From Megamonas hypermegale (GTDB taxonomy: Bacteria > Bacillota > Negativicutes > Selenomonadales > Selenomonadaceae), in assembly GCA_002314325.1 (NCBI GenBank), contig DCFC01000013.1, positions 97,050 to 106,382 of the forward strand: a stretch of 9,333 bases of DNA, read 5' to 3'. Both the position numbers and the translations under genes were made by a program. Below are positions 5,287 through 9,333 of this stretch, piece after piece. Numbering within the stretch: position 1 is the stretch's first letter; the number at the start of each line of letters is the position of its first letter. A model generated the notes under the pieces. The model did not search any database. It saw only the letters and a list, made by a program, of their open reading frames with translations, and was not told the origin of the DNA.

Positions 5287-6352
5287 TACGGCTTTATTTA
5301 CCGACCCGAGCCTTGCCTGGCTCAACACTGCGGGCAAACACAGTGATATTGCGCTTGCCAGCCGCATCCGCCTGGCGCGCAATCTGAAAAACATTCCGTT
5401 TCCCAACCGTGCCAAACGCGCCGATTTAATTCAGGTCAAAGAACTTATACTGCGCCTGATACCAGCGATTGAAACGGCAACGGGTCTTCATTTTGATTAT
5501 TTAGAGATAGATAAATTAAACCGTTTGCAGCAAAATGTACTGGCGGAAAAATTTCTCATCAGCCAGAAACTGATTGACAGTCCTGAAAACCGCCTTGTCA
5601 TTTTAAGCGATGACCTGTCCGTCAGCATCATGGTGAACGAGGACGACCATCTGCGCATTCAGTGCATGGCACCGGGACTTAATTTAAACAGCTGCCTGCA
5701 AACGGCATTTGCCATCGACGACGCTATCGAAGCTTATCTGAACATCGCCTTCGACGAAAAAATGGGCTATCTCACCGCCTGCCCGACCAATCTCGGCACG
5801 GGACTGCGGGCAAGTGTACTGCTTCATCTGCCGGCGCTCGTCATGACGCAGCAGATTTCCAAAATCATCAACATTTCGCCGCAGCTCGGCATGGCCATCC
5901 GCGGTCTGTTCGGCGAAGACAGCCTGGGCAATATTTTCCAGACGTCCAATCAGCTGACGCTCGGCTTCAAGGAACAGGAATTAATCGACAATCTGTCCGC
6001 CACCGTGCAGGAAATTATCTCGCATGAACACGATGCGCGCAAGGCGCTCTTGAGCTATTCGCACGATAAGCTGGAAAACAGAGTATGGCGCTCTTTCGGC
6101 ATATTGAAATACGCCCATTCCATTTCCCAGCACGAAATGCTCAATCTTGTGAGCAAAGTGCGTCTCGGCGTGGATATGAACATCATCGACGAAACGCAGG
6201 CGGATATCTTAAATCTGCTTTTAATCGCCGGACAGAAAAATTATCTGCAAAATCTGAACGAAACGGAAAATATGTCGCCGCAGGAAATCGAAAAACAGCG
6301 CGCCGCCGTAATCAGAAAAATATTTACCGGCCTGCAAAATAGAAAGGAATAG
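5279..6352 (+). CDS. mcsB: McsB, protein arginine kinase
   Basis: A 357-residue kinase of the phosphagen-kinase fold that phosphorylates arginine side chains of CtsR and of damaged proteins, marking them for ClpC-ClpP. Visible kinase blocks are Ser-Arg-Ile-Arg-Leu-Ala-Arg-Asn (28-35), Asn-Glu-Asp-Asp-His-Leu-Arg-Ile (120-127, with the likely catalytic Glu121), and Cys-Pro-Thr-Asn-Leu-Gly-Thr-Gly (168-175, with the active-site Cys168). Arg-Gly-Leu-Phe-Gly-Glu-Asp (208-214) and Gly-Asn-Ile-Phe-Gln-Thr-Ser-Asn (217-224) follow. All catalytic residues I can check are kept. The C-terminal site that binds phospho-arginine allosterically in Bacillus-type McsB (Arg-Asp-x-x-Arg-Ala) reads Ile-Glu-Lys-Gln-Arg-Ala here (337-342). 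A CAGGTGAT site within the mcsA end supports ATG 5279. The stop at 6350-6352 is 2 bp before clpC. Identity is very secure. Confidence 0.96.
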   Translation: MTNTALFTDPSLAWLNTAGKHSDIALASRIRLARNLKNIPFPNRAKRADLIQVKELILRLIPAIETATGLHFDYLEIDKLNRLQQNVLAEKFLISQKLIDSPENRLVILSDDLSVSIMVNEDDHLRIQCMAPGLNLNSCLQTAFAIDDAIEAYLNIAFDEKMGYLTACPTNLGTGLRASVLLHLPALVMTQQISKIINISPQLGMAIRGLFGEDSLGNIFQTSNQLTLGFKEQELIDNLSATVQEIISHEHDARKALLSYSHDKLENRVWRSFGILKYAHSISQHEMLNLVSKVRLGVDMNIIDETQADILNLLLIAGQKNYLQNLNETENMSPQEIEKQRAAVIRKIFTGLQNRKE

Positions 6353-6354
6353 TT

Positions 6355-8871
6355 ATGCAAAGACGTTTTACACAAAACGCGATAAAAGTATTGAAACTGG
6401 CACAATATGAAGCCAGACATCTAAAACACAATTACGTCGGCACGGAACATCTGCTTTTGGGACTTCTGCACGAAGGAAACAGTATCGCTGCCAAGGCTCT
6501 GTCCTCACTGGGCATTGATTTGTACAGCCTGCGCCAGCGGGTGCACGATATAGCGCCGTCGCAGGATTATGACGATTACTATATTCATGAAATCGGCTAC
6601 ACGCCGGATGCGAAAGAGACGCTGGAACTTGCCGTTAAAGAAGCGCAGATTTTATCGCATGACTATATCGGCGCTGAACACATCCTGCTCGGCATTGTCA
6701 GCGATAAGGAGAATATCGCCTCGCAGATACTGATTTCGCTCGGTGCTGACCTTGACATTATTCATTCCACCGTGCTGGATTTGCTCAATGAAAACGGCAA
6801 TGATGACAACGATAACGACGACAGTGATGAAGAAACAGTTTCGTCTGCGGAAAAAACGTACACCAAAGCGCCGCAGTCTGCTACGCCGTTGCTCGACAAA
6901 TACGGACGCGATTTGAACGAGCTGGCGAAAAACAATAAAATCGACCCCGTCATCGGCCGCAACCGCGAAATCGAGCGCGTCATTCAGATTTTAAGCCGCC
7001 GCACGAAGAACAATCCCGTTCTAATCGGTGAACCGGGCGTCGGCAAAACGGCTGTAGCGGAAGGACTGGCGCAACGGCTCATTCAGGGGCTGACGCCGAA
7101 AGTCCTCGCCAACAAGCGCGTCGTATCGCTCAGCATGGCATCTCTTGTCGCCGGAGCAAAATACCGCGGCGAATTTGAAGACCGGCTGAAAAAAGTAATC
7201 GATGAAATAATCGAAACGCAAAACGTTATTCTGTTCATCGACGAAATGCACACGCTAATCGGCGCTGGAGCAGGCGAAGGCTCGCTCGATGCCGCCAATA
7301 TTTTAAAACCGGCTCTGTCGCGCGGCGAAATTCAGGTAATCGGTGCAACGACACTGAAGGAATACAAAAAGTACATCGAAAAAGACGCCGCGCTGGAACG
7401 CCGTTTCCAGACGATAATGGTGCATGAACCGAGCGTCGAAGATGCCATTTCCATTTTAATGGGTATACGCGACAAATACGAAAAATTCCATTGCGCCAAA
7501 ATCATGGACAAAGCCATTGAAGCCGCCGTGAAAATATCGCACCGCTATATAACGGACCGCTTTCTGCCGGACAAAGCCATCGACCTCATGGACGAAGCTG
7601 CCGCCAAAGTCCGCCTCAGCACCGTTGCCAGTCCGCGCAACATCACCTCGCTCGAGCTGCAGCTGAACGCCTTCCGCAAAGACAAGGAAAAGGCGATAAA
7701 CGAACAGAACTACGAACTTGCCGCCAAAATCCGCGACGACGAAGCAAATTTGAAACAGCAGCTCTACGAAGTAAAATCGGACTGGGAAAAACAGAACAGC
7801 TCGCAGGTGGAAGTTACGGAAAACGATATCGCCGATGTCGCCACCTTATGGACAGGTATTCCGGTGAAAAAACTGGTAGCCAAAGAAGCCGACCGCCTGC
7901 TCCATATGGAGGATATCATGCACAAGCGCGTCGTCGGCCAGAATGAAGGTGTATCAGCCGTTGCCAAAGCCATCCGCCGCGCCAGAGCGGGGCTCAAAGA
8001 CCCGAAACGGCCTATCGGCTCATTTTTATTCCTCGGACCGACCGGCGTCGGCAAGACGGAACTTGCCCGCTCCCTTGCCGAAGCCATTTTCGGCGACGAA
8101 GCGGCTATGATACGGTTCGACATGAGCGAATACATGGAAAAACATACCGTATCGCGCATGGTCGGCGCACCGCCGGGCTATATCGGCTATGACGAAGGCG
8201 GTCAGCTTACCGACGCCATCCGCCGCAAACCGTACGCTGTAATCCTGCTCGATGAAATCGAAAAAGCCCATCCCGATGTTTTCAACATCCTGCTTCAGGT
8301 GCTCGAAGACGGTCGCCTGACCGACAGTCAGGGACGCACCGCCGATTTCAAAAATACAGTAATCATCATGACATCGAATGCCGGTGCTTTCAAATTGCAG
8401 AAGCAAAAAAATACCGCTCTCGGTTTCTCTGTAAATAATAATGAAGAAAATGCAAACAGCGATGCTAAAAAACTCGTCATGGAAGAAGTGAAAAAACAGT
8501 TCAAGCCGGAATTTTTAAACCGTATTGACGAAATCATCATCTTCGACCCGCTGACCGACAAAGAGCTGCTGGAAATAATCGGTCTTCTGCTGCACAATCT
8601 GGAAAACCGCCTGCTGGCAATGGGCATAAAACTCACCGTTACGGACAGTGCCAAACAGTATCTGCTGGCACACGGCACGGACAGCGCCTACGGTGCCCGC
8701 CCGCTTAAACGCGCCGTACAGCGTTATCTGGAAGACCCGCTGGCGGAAGAACTGCTGCGCAAGAAAATCAAACAGCATCAGCAGATTACCGTTGACTGCG
8801 TTGATGATAAATTGGATTTTTCCTTCACGGAAATAAGCGAGGCCGTAAATGAACAGATTACCCAAGGATAA
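6355..8871 (+). CDS. clpC: ClpC, AAA+ unfoldase of the ClpCP protease
   Basis: An 838-residue class I Clp ATPase that unfolds tagged proteins and feeds them to ClpP. In order: double Clp N-repeat (about 1-145), Asp/Asn-rich linker (147-160), and AAA-1 with Walker A Gly-Glu-Pro-Gly-Val-Gly-Lys-Thr (225-232), pore Lys-Tyr-Arg-Gly (269-272) and Walker B (291-297). The middle coiled coil with UVR motif is at about 433-470. AAA-2 has Walker A Gly-Pro-Thr-Gly-Val-Gly-Lys-Thr (561-568), pore Gly-Tyr-Ile-Gly (608-611), Walker B (629-634) and sensor 2 Gly-Ala-Arg-Pro (780-783). Leu-Gly-Phe (689-691) is the ClpP-docking tripeptide. Glu31 and Glu108 match the two N-domain residues that bind phospho-arginine in B. 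subtilis ClpC. It is somewhat longer than B. subtilis ClpC (about 810), partly through the acidic linker. AAAGGA (6343-6348) inside the mcsB end drives ATG 6355. It is last in the operon; radA, common after clpC, is not here. Confidence 0.97.
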   Translation: MQRRFTQNAIKVLKLAQYEARHLKHNYVGTEHLLLGLLHEGNSIAAKALSSLGIDLYSLRQRVHDIAPSQDYDDYYIHEIGYTPDAKETLELAVKEAQILSHDYIGAEHILLGIVSDKENIASQILISLGADLDIIHSTVLDLLNENGNDDNDNDDSDEETVSSAEKTYTKAPQSATPLLDKYGRDLNELAKNNKIDPVIGRNREIERVIQILSRRTKNNPVLIGEPGVGKTAVAEGLAQRLIQGLTPKVLANKRVVSLSMASLVAGAKYRGEFEDRLKKVIDEIIETQNVILFIDEMHTLIGAGAGEGSLDAANILKPALSRGEIQVIGATTLKEYKKYIEKDAALERRFQTIMVHEPSVEDAISILMGIRDKYEKFHCAKIMDKAIEAAVKISHRYITDRFLPDKAIDLMDEAAAKVRLSTVASPRNITSLELQLNAFRKDKEKAINEQNYELAAKIRDDEANLKQQLYEVKSDWEKQNSSQVEVTENDIADVATLWTGIPVKKLVAKEADRLLHMEDIMHKRVVGQNEGVSAVAKAIRRARAGLKDPKRPIGSFLFLGPTGVGKTELARSLAEAIFGDEAAMIRFDMSEYMEKHTVSRMVGAPPGYIGYDEGGQLTDAIRRKPYAVILLDEIEKAHPDVFNILLQVLEDGRLTDSQGRTADFKNTVIIMTSNAGAFKLQKQKNTALGFSVNNNEENANSDAKKLVMEEVKKQFKPEFLNRIDEIIIFDPLTDKELLEIIGLLLHNLENRLLAMGIKLTVTDSAKQYLLAHGTDSAYGARPLKRAVQRYLEDPLAEELLRKKIKQHQQITVDCVDDKLDFSFTEISEAVNEQITQG

Positions 8872-9025
8872 ACTGGCGGATAAGTCGTTTTTCGCCAATC
8901 TGAAGAATTTTATTTTAAATTTTGCCGTTGCTATTTACTGGCTGATAAAATCCATTGGCAAGTATATATGTTCATTTTTCTTTTGGAGAGCAAAAGAAAA
9001 ACGAACCAAAAAGAAAAACCTTTAA
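8849..9025 (+). CDS. Possible small membrane protein overlapping the clpC end
   Basis: An open frame of 58 codons starts with ATG inside the last 23 bp of clpC and ends at TAA 9023-9025. A GAGG at 8839-8842, 6 nt before the ATG, could serve as a weak ribosome binding site, and the overlap would permit coupled translation. The product would have a charged start (1-12), one hydrophobic aromatic segment (about 14-46) and a strongly basic tail (47-57, rich in Lys and Arg). Codons over the first part (CTG, GCG, AAG, GCC) look like those of clpC. The tail, however, is encoded by a hairpin sequence (8975-9001) that seems to begin a repeat-like region, so the C-terminus may be repeat-derived. I do not recognise a family. 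It may be a true small protein, a truncated gene, or chance. Confidence 0.4.
   Translation: MNRLPKDKLADKSFFANLKNFILNFAVAIYWLIKSIGKYICSFFFWRAKEKRTKKKNL
8975..9001. repeat. Perfect 11-bp inverted repeat
   Basis: TTTTTCTTTTG (8975-8985) and CAAAAGAAAAA (8991-9001) are exact reverse complements around GAGAG. No T-run follows on either strand, so it is not a standard terminator. It lies within the possible small gene and marks the start of a repeat-rich region. Confidence 0.7.
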
Positions 9026-9160
9026 CGTTTCGCTATCGCTGCACTGGGCAAGCCTTCGTAGCTTTTATATAAGCAGAAACGGTACAACGGCTCGAAACGT
9101 TTGGAATTTGGCTCGTGTCTTCCATTCTCAGCAAGAACTTACTTTGAGCTGTTGACACGA
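9024..9160. repeat. Non-coding stretch with nested inverted repeats
   Basis: Together with the palindrome after it, this fills the gene-free end of the window. AACGTTTCG (9024-9032) is the exact reverse complement of 9093-9101. Just inside it, AGCC (9051-9054) pairs with GGCT (9089-9092), and GCTT (9061-9064) can pair with AAGC (9071-9074). A second pair, TCGTGTC (9113-9119) and GACACGA (9154-9160), encloses about 34 nt. An open frame at 8955-9155 is low-complexity, begins with TTG without a ribosome binding site and resembles nothing known, so I treat the stretch as non-coding. It may be a copy of a dispersed intergenic repeat or a structured RNA. No homology search could be run. Confidence 0.5.
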
Positions 9161-9189
9161 TGTATTGCTAATCATGCTAAAATTTTCAT

Positions 9190-9333
9190 CCATGTTAGAG
9201 CATTTTCACGGTAGCTTTAGCTATTAAAAATAAAATTTATTAGATGTGCCTTTAGTTCAAATGTTTGAGCGCAAGCGAGTTTTTGAACGTTACAGCTAAT
9301 AAATTTTATTTTTAAAGTGAAAATCTCTTATGG
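9190..9333. repeat. Long imperfect palindrome, MITE-like, cut by the window edge
   Basis: The core is a perfect 20-bp inverted repeat, 9224-9243 against 9296-9315. Further pairs continue inward: TGTG (9245-9248) with TACA (9291-9294), and GTTCAAA (9255-9261) with TTTGAAC (9282-9288), closing near GAGC-GCAA-GC. Outward, ATTTTCAC (9202-9209) pairs with GTGAAAAT (9317-9324), AGAG (9197-9200) with CTCT (9325-9328), and CCAT (9190-9193) with ATGG (9330-9333). A separate small hairpin TAGCT-TT-AGCTA (9212-9223) bulges from the left arm. Pairing still holds at the last base, so the element probably extends past the window. It could be a miniature inverted-repeat element, an intergenic palindromic repeat, or a long RNA hairpin. 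Confidence 0.75.

Noticed and set aside
6085..6342. 85-codon + strand open frame within mcsB
   Set aside because: It is an out-of-frame shadow of mcsB rich in Arg and has no ribosome binding site.
8955..9155. 66-codon + strand open frame after clpC
   Set aside because: It begins with TTG without a ribosome binding site, overlaps the likelier 58-codon frame, and its sequence follows inverted repeats, as expected for translated repeat DNA.
9190..9333. Retron msr-msd region
   Set aside because: A long hairpin alone is not enough: no reverse transcriptase gene is visible and the inverted repeats do not show the retron layout of flanking complementary arms around two RNAs.
1..9333. CRISPR array, prophage, insertion sequence or riboswitch
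   Set aside because: No regularly spaced repeats, transposase, integrase or phage genes are present, and no leader matches a riboswitch core I can recognise.

Overview
The window is a chromosomal stretch of a low-to-moderate GC member of the Firmicutes. All genes lie on the + strand. The best guess is a Negativicutes-type organism (Selenomonadales, Veillonellales or Acidaminococcales). The reasons are the ctsR-mcsA-mcsB-clpC order, strong AAAGGAGG-type ribosome binding sites, an HlyD-type membrane fusion protein (fitting a two-membrane cell), and protein wording close to that group as I remember it. The class is an inference; the genus cannot be fixed from the sequence.

Layout: (1) 1-1815: an extended -10 promoter, then a small ACT-domain protein (UPF0237) and a UPF0210/DUF711 protein, a widely conserved pair of unknown function. 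(2) 1843-2026: a tRNA-Arg(UCU) gene with a consensus promoter, encoded CCA and a good intrinsic terminator; its acceptor stem carries a C-A mismatch. (3) 2037-2954: a gene for LarC1, the N-terminal part of the nickel-pincer cofactor enzyme LarC, with a very His-rich insertion, expressed from what looks like a MerR-type promoter/operator. No larC2 follows. (4) 3067-4158: an orphan HlyD-family adaptor with a TTG start and its own terminator. (5) 4199-8871: the heat-shock operon ctsR-mcsA-mcsB-clpC, with a direct GTCAAA repeat (probable CtsR operator) between -35 and -10. (6) 8849-9333: a possible 58-residue membrane protein overlapping the clpC end, then a non-coding stretch full of inverted repeats, ending in a long imperfect palindrome that runs to the window edge.

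The heat-shock genes form one system. CtsR represses the operon. McsB, activated by McsA, phosphorylates arginines on CtsR and on damaged proteins. ClpC recognises phospho-arginine through its N-domain and unfolds substrates for ClpP (not in the window). Both phospho-arginine docking glutamates of ClpC are present. CtsR has a changed glycine loop, and McsB has lost the usual form of its allosteric phospho-arginine motif.

I found no wholly new system. The most interesting items are the MerR-like operator before larC1, the tRNA mismatch, the CtsR/McsB departures from the Bacillus model, and the repeat-rich region after clpC.
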